Of a DNA stretch of 64,000 nt, positions 1 through 14,700 are shown one piece after another. Every line of letters begins with the position of its first letter. Position 1 is the first letter of the stretch. The notes beneath the pieces are model-generated. The model ran no database searches and had not been told where the DNA came from. It saw only the letters and a program-made list of their open reading frames with translations. The position numbers were made by a program, and so were the translations under genes. Source of the stretch: Malus domestica (taxonomy: Eukaryota; Streptophyta; Magnoliopsida; Rosales; Rosaceae); NCBI RefSeq assembly GCF_042453785.1, contig NC_091661.1:31239501-31303500 (forward strand), in the 5' to 3' direction.

Positions 1-160
1 GAGGAAAGAACAGAGGCAAGGAATAAAGACAAAGAACAAGAAACAACGAAGTGAACTCATTCCACACACAAAGAATCTCTCGTCTTGGTGTATTTAATAT
101 ATATACTATGTAGGTAGTTGGCTGCACAAGAAAACATCTGAGATTCTTTCATTGATTAAA

Positions 161-1103
161 GGGGTTTTTGAACATTAGTCCTGGTAAAAGATTAAAATTT
201 AAAAAAAACCTGATGCTAGATTAAATATTCAATTTAATCCCTTGAGTGTACTTTTATCAAAATTTACATTCAATTTTTCTTATTTAATGTGTATTTTTAT
301 TTAATCTCTCCATATTAAATTTTAATTTTATTAATATGCACATATTTAATTTTTTTTAATTAGAAATGAACGTAAATGAGAAAATATTAAAAAAAAATTG
401 TGATACAAAAATATATAGATACATAAGTGTACATAAATGATTGTGCCAAAATATATAAAATTGACTTTTTTTGTACCAAAATATTTGTACCTACATGATT
501 GTACCGAAATATATTATAATGAACCTAAATGTATGTACTGAAATGTATTATATTGAATTAATGTACCTAAATGTCAATACCGAAATGTATGTACCAAAAT
601 GTACGAACCTAAATGTCAATACCGAAAATGTATGTACCTAAATATCAATACCAAAATGTATGTACCTAAATGTATTTACCGAAATAATAATTGAATTAAT
701 GTACCTAAAAGTCAATACTCAAATGTGTGTATCAAAGTGTACGTAACGAAATGCATTATATTAAATCAATGTAACTACATGTTTGTACCGATAGATATAC
801 CAAAATATTCAAATGTATTAATGTACCTAAATGAAGAACATACAAAATTGTTATCGGAATATATATTATAAAAAATTTAGTTGCCTAAATGTAGACATTA
901 AAATATATTATGATGAATGAAATAAAAATTAAATGTAAATGTAATTAATACATTAAAATAAAAATAAAAAGATAAAATAAAACATCAAAATACAACTAAT
1001 AAATGATATGATTAAATGTGCTAGGGACTAAAATTAGATTTTAATCTTACATATGGTTATAATCTAAAACTCATCTTTTTTAGGGATTAAAATGAAGTTT
1101 TCT
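161..1103 (+). mobile_element. Mutator-like MITE, copy 1 (with 14-nt minisatellite core)
   Basis: The element starts GGGGTTTTTG and ends GAAGTTTTCT. It is flanked by the 10-bp direct repeat ATTGATTAAA (151-160 and 1104-1113). The two ends are imperfect inverted repeats of roughly 80 bp (AACTTTAATCCTT-like at one end, AACTTCATTTTAATCC-like on the other strand). A 9-10 bp target-site duplication is typical of Mutator-like transposons. The core at about 420-860 is a degenerate minisatellite that alternates GTACCTAAATGT and GTACCGAAATGTAT units. There is no coding capacity. A paralogous site without the insertion lies at 24391-24425. Other copies are at 11751-15300, 30538-41260 and 30698-31225. 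Confidence 0.8.
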
Positions 1104-1206
1104 ATTGATTAAATTGCTCACCTGTGGGAAAAGCCAAGCAAAATTTTCTCCAAAAGTGACCAACAACATGAAATGCATGTTTTTGCAGGGATTCACTTGT
1201 CCTCCT

Positions 1207-1655
1207 TGTTGGATTTATCCAATATAAATCAACCTTTAAGTGGTCTACTACATGTAATAGGAATGTAATATTGGAGAAATAATGATGATTGTGATTCGAT
1301 CTCTTAAAGATATTATTCCTATATCATGTGTCTTATATTGGAAATAGGATTGATGGAATCCTTAATTGACTATAATTATGATACTTAACTTAGAGGCTAA
1401 GAAAGTAAGTTTAGGTTTCCCTTATGGATGGAAACCCTAGCTTTTAGCCTATATTTATAAACACCGGTCTCTATAAGCCCTAGACACACAACATAATGCT
1501 TCCCATAGAGTAGTTGTATTCGGCTAGGAGTTTATAGAAGATCCTGGTGTTGCCGTGCTATGCTACTTTTGGTTTCAACTTCCATGGCCACCATTGGAAT
1601 CAGGTCAGTCACTCATTCGTTTGTGTTTTAATTGTATAACCTAATAAGGCTAACA
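1207..1655. mobile_element. Solo LTR, copia-like
   Basis: This is a 449-bp segment starting TGTTGGAT and ending GGCTAACA, so it has the expected inverted terminal TG..CA. It is flanked by perfect 5-bp direct repeats CTCCT (1202-1206 and 1656-1660). The paralogous stretches near 24510 and 51490 lack it. No internal domain is present, so it is a solo LTR left by LTR-LTR recombination. The copia assignment rests only on the TGTTGG terminus and short length. Confidence 0.8.
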
Positions 1656-1899
1656 CTCCTATTTATGATTAACGAACATTTACTGTCCGATTATTATCTT
1701 TATCACATCTAAAGATCATATATGCAAAAAATTCAACTTTGGAAATATTTTGGCCCAGTCATATGCATAAAACAACTAAATAGTTCTAAATGAGGATAAT
1801 ATTTATTACTAAAATTGTTGATTAATTTAACATGTATATATGACTAAACAATATCCAAATTGAATGACTTTTTATAAATTCATGGTTTAATTAGTAGAT

Positions 1900-2369
1900 T
1901 AATAGCTTTTGCAGATAATTTAGTGATTTGATTTAGTTTGATATGCTTTTGTTCAATTTAGGTGTTGAAATGGAAAAGATCTTGCATTGATTGAAGATGT
2001 TGATTAACTTAAACCCTTTTGCTTTAACAGGAAAATTTTAAGCGCAAATCAAGCTTACTTAAACGAAAAGTTATAAACTTTTTCATATTTTTATTCCGGA
2101 TGCTGTTACTTAAACCCTTTTGCTTGGAATCGTTTTTGTGATAGTTCTTCTGGTATGTCATTAGTTTAGCACTGTTTGTTTTAATCTGATTGTTTAAGAC
2201 AGATGCTTTAACTTGGTGCAACATGAGTGTGTTGTGCTGTGCCTGAAGAATCGTTTTTTAATTCTGTAAGGTGGTTTTTATAGTGAATGTATTCTTTCCG
2301 CTATATGTTACTTAGGAGTTTGTATTGACTGTTAGAGACTGGAGACGGAGAAGAAGAAGAAGATAATAT
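1900..2369. other. Intergenic AT-rich DNA
   Basis: No coding signal or repeat boundary is seen. The stretch runs up to the degraded first exon of the spermine synthase pseudogene and probably contains its former 5' leader (GAAGAAGAAG tract at 2349-2361). Confidence 0.5.
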
Positions 2370-6044
<3,675 letters not shown>

Positions 6045-6363
6045 TTACTAGTAGCGACATCGGTTGCTTGAGTAGCAGATGGGAAAAATTAGAATAGGTA
6101 ATTTGTTAAGTGTGTAGATGGGGTTCTTGAGCTCTTCCTTCAGAGGCATTGGTGGGATTTAGGTTTATTTGTGTAGATGGGGTTCTTGAGCACTTCCTCC
6201 AATAATTATTTGTGGATGATATAGCCACTTGACATTATGTTATTGGAAATTTACTGTGGTGATCAAATAATTATAAGTGTGAATCAGGCTTTTAAGTTAT
6301 TGTTATGCTCAAAATTCTGACATTTTCGGATATCTGTTATTGACATGCCGAAATAGTTCATCG
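6045..6363. other. Intergenic, no gene seen
   Basis: This is sequence downstream of the SPMS pseudogene. A short direct repeat (GTGTAGATGGGGTTCTTGAGC at about 6112 and 6171) is the only structure noticed. Confidence 0.5.
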
Positions 6364-7990
6364 TTGGAGCGGAAAAATTCGGTTCCTCCAATCCTCCAAC
6401 AAGTAAACCTTGTAATCATGTTGAGAAGCCAAACACCATCTTCACTTGCCATCAATGAGAGATGAGGGGGGACGTGCAAGAAAATACTCCGACGCGCAAG
6501 TCAATCTTTGTTCAAAATGATTGCAGGAAATTGTAAAGCGATCTAATACTTCCCTCCCCTTTCTCCTCCCGTTCTGATGGGATTCTAAGCCTTTTATAGA
6601 CGTAAAAACTTGGACTCCAAGTCCCACTTTCCTTCTATTTCTCCATGTTCCATATTCCATGATCATGCCCCTTTATTCTAGCTCCACTCCCCCAAATTTA
6701 GGAAGTGTCTGCTTGCTTAAGCCTTATTTTTTGCACCCACACCATGCAAACTTTTTGGTATGAAAACTTTCCTTGTAGAATTGCCTCTGGTCCAAGCTTG
6801 TCCTGTGTCCCCGAATGTTGCTCAATGTTCTCTTTCTGCGATGGTGTTTCTTCCTCTGTTTGGTTCCTTGACGAATTGGGATAATTAACTTCACCCAATG
6901 TAGTTTGACCATTGTAAATGTATCCCTTTTGAATGCAAAGTCTCATCGCCAATTATGGTTTGAGGATAGGGGTCTCCAAACCCAACTATCCGTGTGCGTA
7001 TTCCACATAATTCACTTATCGTGAAACTCATCTCCAAATAAAAGCACATAAAATTACTCTTCATGTAGAATTTAAACTCGATAAAAGATTTTTCTTTGCA
7101 AAGCAAGCTCCTGATTTCACAGGGCATTATCCTTCCATCATCATATTTCTGTCCGATCAAAAGCATCATTATCCAATAGTAATAGATTGTATTTAGGCTC
7201 AACCAGTGCAGTTCTCTTAAATGGTGCATTCCAACGCCATGGCCCTTTTGTACATAGGCGATGTGTAAATGCCATTTGAAATCCGAAAAGTTGGTTAAGA
7301 ATAAAGCTCATTCCTTGGTAGGCATGACCAATGATATCAATGGAGACATCCCCTTGATCCCTCTGGAACTTCCCATTCTTGTTGAGGTAGACGAGCCGTA
7401 TTGGCTTCAGGGGACCCGTCACCGATCGCAAGGGCAAGGAAGAGAACAACGGCAACGGTGATGGCGGTTAAGAGTCGTCTTCGCCTCTGAAGAATTTCCC
7501 ATGCTTTACGCTCTGAAGAATTTCCCATGTTTTACCGTTGCTCTCGGTTACGACGTCTTATAGTGATTGTGCTTTCCTTCATCCAGTTCAATGAGAACAG
7601 GGGATATAGAGACAGTCGAGGGTTTTTAATTGGGCAAAGAGAAGAATAGAAAAACTTATTCAGGTTTTTGGCTCGTGCCCCCATTGTGGCGTGGGTGAAA
7701 CCATGACTTCTCAAATATGGCTTTTTGTACGAATTCTCATAGACGACGCCAACTATTGGAGCGGAAAAATTTGATTCCTCCAATCCTCCAACAAGTAAAC
7801 CTTGTAACCATGTTGAGAAGCCAAACACCATCTTCGCTTGCCATCAATGAGAAAGGGGAAGGAAGTATCAGATCACTTTACAATTTCCTACAATCATTTT
7901 GAACAAAGACTGACTTGCGCGTCGGAGTGTTTTCTTGCAGGTCCCCCCTCCTCTCTCATTGATGGCAAGCGAAGATGGTGTTTGGCTTCT
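6364..7990. repeat. Composite with direct and inverted end repeats around a unique core
   Basis: A unit at 6364-6460 (TTGGAGCGGAAAAATT...CAATGAGA) recurs in direct orientation at 7756-7852. The overlapping unit 6424-6559 recurs inverted at 7855-7990. The unique core between them is about 1.2 kb. Sequences flanked by long inverted repeats with unique cores are typical of foldback or gene-capturing DNA transposons. No target-site duplication was found, so the class is unresolved. Confidence 0.6.
6891..7528 (-). pseudogene. Hypothetical protein fragment within the inverted-repeat composite
   Basis: Two overlapping minus-strand frames read through this stretch. One begins MGNSSERKAWEILQ at 7528 and has a likely membrane segment (LLTAITVAVVLFLALAIG) followed by DGSPEANTARL. 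The other (7455-7141) reads LKPIRLVYLNKNGKFQ and on to KGPWRWNAPF. A third lies at 7229-6891. A 26-bp tandem duplication at the N-terminus (GGAAATTCTTCAGAG twice) and the change of frame suggest a broken, captured host gene piece. I do not recognise the family. It may not be a gene at all. Confidence 0.3.
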
Positions 7991-7992
7991 AG

Positions 7993-8878
7993 ATGGTCAC
8001 TAAGATTTGCATAATCAATAGAAATGGTCCCTGAGATTGTCCACTATCCATGATTTTGGTCATTCCATTAAAAACTCTTTACGCAATTTTCAAAGCTTCG
8101 TAACTCAATCGTTTCTTAACCAAATTTGACCCATAATATATCGAAATGAAGCTATGAAAGTGTAGAACAAGATTATACCTATTTGGAAGCCCAATGGTTG
8201 TCTGAAAGGTGACTGGTCCTCTGAAAAACTGGAAAACTCGCTAGAAATTGGGTAAACTTTAAACGTTCATAACTTCTTCAATACTCAACGAAATGGAGTG
8301 ATTCAAAATGAAAATCATACTTCTCAAGGAGACAAAGATAATAGTACCTTTTTTGATGGCTAACTCGACATGGTTTGGCCGGAAAACGGCTCAAAAGTGG
8401 CTAACCATTTTTGAGTTAGCCAATTTCGAGCCATTTTCCGGCCAAACCATGGTGAGTTAGCCATCAAGAAAGGTACCATTATCTTCATCTCATCGAGAAG
8501 TATAATGTTTGTTTTTGAATCACTCCATTTCGTTGAGTATTGAAGAAATTATGAACGTTTAAAGTTTACCCAATTTCTAGCGAGTTTTCCAGTTTTTCAG
8601 AGGACCAGTCACCTTTCAGGCTATTTTCTGGCGATATTTGGCAACCATTGGGCTTCCAAATAGGTATAATCTTATTCTACACTTCCCTATCTTCATTTTG
8701 ATATATTATGGGTCGAATTTGATTAAGAATCGATTGAGTTACAAAGTTTTGAAAATTGCCCAAAGAGTTTTTAACAAAAGGACCAAAATCATGGATGGTG
8801 GACAATCTTAGAGACCATTTCTATTGATTTTCAATCTCAGGGACCATTTCTATTGATTATACAAATCTCAGAGACCAT
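7993..8878. mobile_element. Foldback element: near-perfect ~410-bp inverted arms
   Basis: The left arm (about 7993-8402) and right arm (about 8408-8878) are reverse complements over almost their whole length. They meet at an almost loop-free centre near 8405 (GGTTTGGCCGG... and its complement). The right arm is longer because of a repeated GGGACCATTTCTATTGATT unit. Within the arms, the blocks ACTCAACGAAATGGAGTGATTC and CCCATAATATATCGAAATGAAGC are related to the long LTRs at 12101-14823 and 31776-34444. There is no coding sequence. Confidence 0.85.
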
Positions 8879-8879
8879 T

Positions 8880-9480
8880 TTGGCTATTTAGCCATAAAAT
8901 AATGATTTGTGATTGTTTTGGCGTGCTAGTAACAATAACACAATGGTGTATCCAATTGTTTTGGTGTGCTAATAACAAAAACATAATGACTGTTTTGGGA
9001 AATTGATGTAGGTAAAGAAGATGATTTTTTACCACCTGTAAAAGTAGGGATAAAATCACACAAAAATACTTGCAAGAGAATAAGGTAGTTGTAGCATTAA
9101 TGGCTCAAACAGGTCATTTCCACATAGATTGATTGAATAATTTGTATTTAAACTAATTCTTAATTAACTATTTAAAACAAAGTTTCAAAAATGTTGTTTT
9201 GATGACCTAGAATATTAAAAACGAATTTTAATTTAAAACAATTAAAGAAACCAATTTGAAAGGGAACAATCTTATAAAATAATGATAAAAAGACACTACG
9301 GTTCCACTATTACCTTAACAATCTTATATAGTTTTACCAATTACTTATGAATTACACATGCAACTTTGAAGGTTAGGTTTTCCTTATACATATTCTACTT
9401 ATGGCATTTAAGCTAGAACGTATATCAAACAAGCAATCCGTCTGTGACATTCAGATCAAATATAACCATGCATGACTCAT
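8880..9480. other. Intergenic AT-rich, nothing recognised
   Basis: No gene is seen. A short direct repeat (TTGTTTTGGYGTGCTARTAACAA at about 8913 and 8957) is present. Confidence 0.5.
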
Positions 9481-10439
9481 TATGCTTTGTGAAAAGCCTT
9501 TGAAAAACCATGCAACCCCTAAGACGTGGCATTCGCCCTAGGTGAACTTACAACTATCAATCACAAGAAGCAATACTCAATCCTCTGGTGGCATTCCGAC
9601 CGAATTGCATCTGATTACTTATCTAAACATCCTAATGGTAGCTAAGCATTAAAATATAAAGACACTTTAAACACAGTAATTAATAATTCAAAGTATGCAT
9701 GCATAATATCATAAGCAATTAAATAAAGACTACATATTCATGCTAAGGCTCAAGGCATCGCCTTAGCAAAAGAGAATTAGTTACTAACAATCGTAAAACA
9801 AAATATTATTAAAAACAAGGATAGAAAATACCTTGAAATACAAATCGTCAAAGCCTAACTAAGTTCTCCAAATTGATGTGTTCTCCCAATGGCTAAATAG
9901 CCTTATTTATACTATTATAAAATAAAATCCTTACTAGAAAAAGGTCTTCTAAAAACTAGGAAACATAATAGAATAAGATAACTAGGAAATAAAAGGTTTC
10001 CTATTTGAACTGAAATTCGGACTTCTCAGAAAATCAGCCTTTTTGACCAAATAAATCAACTCTGATTTGATCTCAAAAGGTTTTTTTTTGAAAGTTGAAG
10101 GCGTCCCCTACAAATCCTCAGAAGGAATCTTCCTCAAAATATGATATCTTGACCTCCAAAATACCCAAAACATCTAAAAACATCAATCTAGAAAAGCTGG
10201 GCTCTGAGCCTTCTTTTCATCACCACGGTCAAACAGCTTAGTAGAAAAATCTGAAATTTTGATACAATTATCTTGAAAGACTCACGAACATTTTTCAATG
10301 GAATCACTCCAAAATTCATCTGTTTGATCACTTTTTGCTCCAGAGGAATTCCTACATTGAAAATACATAACAAAGTATCATAACCAATAAATTAATACTA
10401 AGATTAGGGTAAAATATATGGTATAATATGAACTCATCA
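9480..10439 (-). mobile_element. Probable LTR-derived sequence, ends unresolved
   Basis: Read on the minus strand the segment opens TGATGAGTTCATATTATACC (at 10439) and runs through AT-rich, non-coding DNA. That looks like a retrotransposon LTR or LARD-type end, but I could not find the partner terminus or a target-site duplication. Treat as tentative. Confidence 0.35.
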
Positions 10440-10489
10440 AAGCCAAAGGAGTCTCGGGAAGACGCATGATGATAACATGAGAATCACTC

Positions 10490-10921
10490 AACCAGGGACA
10501 ACAGATTCGCTCGACATCGCTACAAGGATAGAACCTTGGAATCACTCAACCAGGGGCAACATAATCTGTCACATCTCGGCCCGGGGTCCACCACATCCCG
10601 AGCCCGCTCCACCACCGTAGCACGATATTGTCCGCTTTGAGCCCCGACCATGCCCTCACAGTTTTGTTTTTGGGAACTCACGAGCAACTTCCTAGTAGGT
10701 CACCCAACCAGGGACAACAGATTCGCTCGACATCGCTACAAGGATAGAACCTTGGAATCACTCAACCAGGGGCAACCGAATCTGTCACATCCCGGCCCGG
10801 GGTCCACCACATCCCGAGCCCGCTCCACCACCGTAGCACGATATTGTCCGCTTTGAGCCCCGACCATGCCCTCACAATTTTGTTTCTGGGAACTCACGAG
10901 CAACTTCCCAGTAGGTCACCC
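10490..10921. repeat. 216-bp tandem duplication spanning a Cassandra insertion junction
   Basis: 10490-10705 and 10706-10921 are two tandem copies. Each contains about 75 bp of host sequence (AACCAGGGACAACAG...) followed by the first ~139 bp of a minus-strand Cassandra LTR. The first copy therefore leaves a truncated LTR at 10567-10705, and the second leads into the complete Cassandra. The duplication must post-date the Cassandra insertion. Confidence 0.8.
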
Positions 10922-11422
10922 ATCATGGGAGTGCTTTCGCGCGGACTTGCTTAACTTCGGAGTTCCGATGGAACCCGAAGTCAGTGAGCTCCCAAAAGGT
11001 CTCGTGCTAGGTAGAGATGAGAATATACATTTAAGGATCACTCCCCTATGCGATGTGGGATGTTACAATCCACCCCCCTTAAAGGCCCGACGTCTTCGTC
11101 GGCACACCACGGCCAGGGTTAGGCTCTGATACCAAATTGTCACATCTCGACCCGGGGTCCACCACATCCTAAGCCCTTTCCACCACCGTAGCATGATATT
11201 GTCCGTTTTGAGCCCCGACCATGCCCTCACGGTTTTGTTTCTAGGAACTCACGAGCAACTTCCTAGTGGGTCACCTATCATGGGAGTGCTCTCACACGAA
11301 CTCGCTTAACTTCGGAGTTCCGATGGAACCTAAATCCAGTGAGCTCCCAAAAGGCCTCGTGCTAGGTAAGGATGAGAATATACATTTAAGGATCACTCTC
11401 CTGGGCGATGTGGGATGTTACA
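10783..11422 (-). mobile_element. Complete Cassandra TRIM retrotransposon
   Basis: Two 285-bp LTRs (10783-11067 and 11138-11422) flank a 70-bp internal region. Perfect 5-bp target-site duplications GAATC lie at 10778-10782 and 11423-11427. On the minus strand the primer-binding site TTTGGTATCAGAGCC (initiator-Met tRNA type) follows the 11138-11422 LTR, and a purine tract TTAAGGGGGGTGGAT precedes the other. The LTR carries a 5S-rRNA-like block on the minus strand (GAACTCCGAAGTTAAGC, then GATGGGTGACC-like), the hallmark of Cassandra. No protein is encoded, and such elements need another element's proteins to move. Confidence 0.92.
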
Positions 11423-11427
11423 GAATC

Positions 11428-11750
11428 ACTCACGTCGCTAATCGTGGATTCACTCAACATGATCAAGCCAAATGCTTGTTTAGGAAGGAGAAACTCACTT
11501 TCTTCTTAAATTAACTTTATTTCACGAATTGTCTACTCAATCTTACATATGGAGCCCTTTAAATAAGAGGGTACCTTACATTAGTAGGATAGACAATAAC
11601 ATATTATAGTTACAATGCAACCTAATTAAAATAGATAAAAGCATGGCTTTGATATATGAGAAGCCACCAACATCCATATTTAATATAGAGACCATACTTA
11701 TTGTAGTACCTACATCAAAAATTTAATTAGGTTATCGATAGATTAAATTT
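11428..11750. other. Intergenic, no gene seen
   Basis: AT-rich spacer between Cassandra and the second MITE. No motif supports a feature. Confidence 0.5.
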
Positions 11751-14700
11751 GGGGGTTTTTTTAACTTTAATCCTTCAAGAAGATTGAAATTTAAAATAAA
11801 CCTGGTGTTAGATTACATATTGATTATAATCCCTTGATGTGTCCTTAATTCAAAATAATTAATGTGCATTTTATTTAATGTCTCCCATTAAATAATTAAA
11901 TTTATTAACATACAAATTTTAATTTATTTTTTTTACCAAAAAACAGTTTTTTAATTTATTAATTTTATTTAACATTCTTCAAACTTGAAAGACTCAATTA
12001 ATGTACCTAAATGTTAGTACCGAAATGTGTGTATTGAAATGTATTATATTGAACTAATGAATTTAAATGTTAGTATCGAAATGTATGTACCGAAATATAT
12101 TGACACACCCCAGCCCGGAATGTCCCTTAGGACTTCGAATCGGGCTATGCTGACCGACACCTGGAAGGTGACGAAGCCATAAAATATAGTGATGTGAAAA
12201 ATGTGAATAAATTAAACCTAAAAGTGCCTAAAGACCAGAGTGCGCTGTGAGCGGGAATGAACTCATTTCACACGCGATGTCAGAGCATAAGTAAAGTACA
12301 GTAGTGGGGGTAAGGATCATACCCTCAAAGGTAGCCACCTATGCTGAGATTCGCTAAGAATCCTCGTTGATACGAACTTTCAGCAGCTAAAACTGGAGGG
12401 GCGAAAAACAAGGGTGAGTGGGCCTGAAAATAAAGTTTTAATGAAAACCTTTAGAAAACGTTATAACCCCTCACCATAAAACCCATATAATTTTTCCAGA
12501 AAATAGTAATACATACGTATATAAAAATCTTGCTCAAAACAGTGTAAATCAAGGAATATGCCATGTCAAGTATCTTAGCAGTAAATATGTAAGCCAGGTG
12601 ATATAAATCAATGTAAAAATTATATGCCAGCCGGAGTCACCTATTATAACCTGTACGGCTGAACCTATTGCTCATCAATCCAGCTGGAGTCACCTAATGT
12701 GACCTGTACGGCTATAAACATGCACACGAGTCGGAACCACCTAATGTGGTTTGTATGACGGGCTGGGTGTAATTAAGTATGCTCAAGTGCTACGATCACG
12801 TGAAGGCTATGCGATAAATCGCGGGTCACCTACGAGTTGGAACCACCTAATGTGGTCTGTACGACAGGCTGGCATCTGCCTTGGATCCAAGGTGAGCGTG
12901 CGATGCGGGAGGTGAACAATCACGTGAAGGCTAGGCCCTAGCCACGGGCGGAGCACTAACACCGGGGTGCAAGAGAATGAGCTCTATATGCATCAACTCA
13001 TAACCAACTACCATGCAACCATACCATCAATATGTACTCACTTGAACTTACCTGGGCCTCCGCAACATTATGCAATATTATGCAAAGCTATACTAATGCA
13101 TATGCTAAAATGTAAAGCAAATATGACATGGCATTTTAAACGAAATTCCATTTAAAACAGTTTTTGGGAAATATATATATATATATATAGAAAACCAAAA
13201 GTCCACTCACCTGGAGTCCACGCTACAACTCCCTAACACAAACATCGAGGCGTCACGAACAATCAGCGCCTAGAACAATTATCAAACCATATCTCAGAAT
13301 CCGTATCAATAGAACACAGAACTCACATAAAACACATCCTCAAGGACATTCTAGAATGATTTGAGACCTATTGACCAAAAGTCAACCGTCGGTCAAAGAT
13401 CGATGGTAGGGTCCACAACCCTACACAACTCGATCCGGAAGACCTACAACTCAAATTTCCGATCAATAACTTCCAAAGATCCATATTATGCTTCTACAAC
13501 ATCATAAAAAAAATTCATTACAATCCAACGGTTGGATCTCCGCCAATTGCAAATTTAAGTGGTGGTTAACGTTTTATTTTATGAACTTACAAATCCAATT
13601 CAGGAAGATCCGTACGTCGAATCCCCAATCCGTAAGTTTCTATGGTCCTCAAATATTATGTACTATAAGGTATTAGAGTTTAGTGATGATCCAACGGTCG
13701 GATTTTCAATTGCTATACTATTCAAGTGGCGGACCTTAATGAAATTTCGCCGGATTCTGCAGATTTTGTAGATTTCCTGGGCAATCTTTAGAACTCCATA
13801 TCTCACTTGTTTCTAAACCAAATTCAACCCATAATATACCAAATCGAAGCTAGAGAAGTTTAGAACAAAATTATATTGCTTGGAGTCCAAATGGTCGCCA
13901 GAGATGATCAGAAAATGGCCTGAAAGACAGCTATCCGCGGGAAACAGGGAAATTCGCTAGAATTTCTGGGCAACCTTTCAATGTCCATAACTTTGTTAAT
14001 ACTCAACGAAATCAAGTGATTCAAAAACGGAAATCATAGTTCTCAACAAGACGAAGATATTGGTACCTTGTACGATGGATAAATCGCCGTGTTTTGGCCG
14101 TAAAATACCTCGAAAGTGGCGGAGGTCGCCAGAAACTGGGCAAACTTTAAATAGTTATAACTTTCTCATTTCTTCACTAAATTAAACGATCCAAACATGA
14201 AAATTTATCTAATTGACGACAGGAATCGTTTTAGTTCAAAAGATGGCTGGAAATTGTCTGAAACTGAAGGGAAACCCACTGCTCCAATGAAGGTTCTTGA
14301 AATGGCATATGTGCACAGTATTCCAAGAAACCAAAATTTGATTCAGGTTTCTAGGTCCGAGGAGAGTAAGAATACGGTGATTTTCAAGTCGTTAATTCGT
14401 AGGGAAGGTGGATTGGTGCTAAAGTGTCACGGGGAGGGACTTGAGGGCGAGAGAGAGATATGTGAGTTGAGTAGAGAGTCACGGGATAAAGAAGGAGAAG
14501 AGGAAAAGAATAATCCAGAAAAATGGGGACCAATCTGTGGGTCCCACGTGGCACACAACCAATTTAACATGTTCAATTGTCAATTTACCAAAATGCCCTT
14601 GACGTTTAAAGGTTTGTAGAATCTTTGTTATAACTCTAAATTACGTTCTGTTTGCACCTACGTGTTCGTAAGGACGAATGCTACGAGGATACGCCAAGAA

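Larger units (their letters stand above)
1..2000. repeat. Partial third copy of the segmental duplication
   Basis: Positions 1-160 (purine-rich AAAGAACAAG-type repeats, then a stretch ending AGATTCTTTCATTG) match 24050-24405 and, more loosely, 51250-51380. Positions 1104-1206 and 1656-1880 continue the match with 24405-24610 and 51380-51730. The match is interrupted by two insertions, a MITE (161-1103) and a solo LTR (1207-1655). No gene is visible. After about 1900 the sequence is unique AT-rich DNA up to the spermine synthase pseudogene. Confidence 0.7.

Noticed and set aside
10930..11020. A 5S rRNA-like sequence (minus strand), also near 53540 and 53900
   Set aside because: The similarity is confined to the Cassandra LTRs, with LTR ends, primer-binding site and target-site duplications around it. 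It is not a 5S rRNA gene array.
14197..14619. A 140-codon plus-strand open frame
   Set aside because: It falls at the end of the 2.7 kb solo LTR, and its composition and lack of a conserved motif make it a chance frame.
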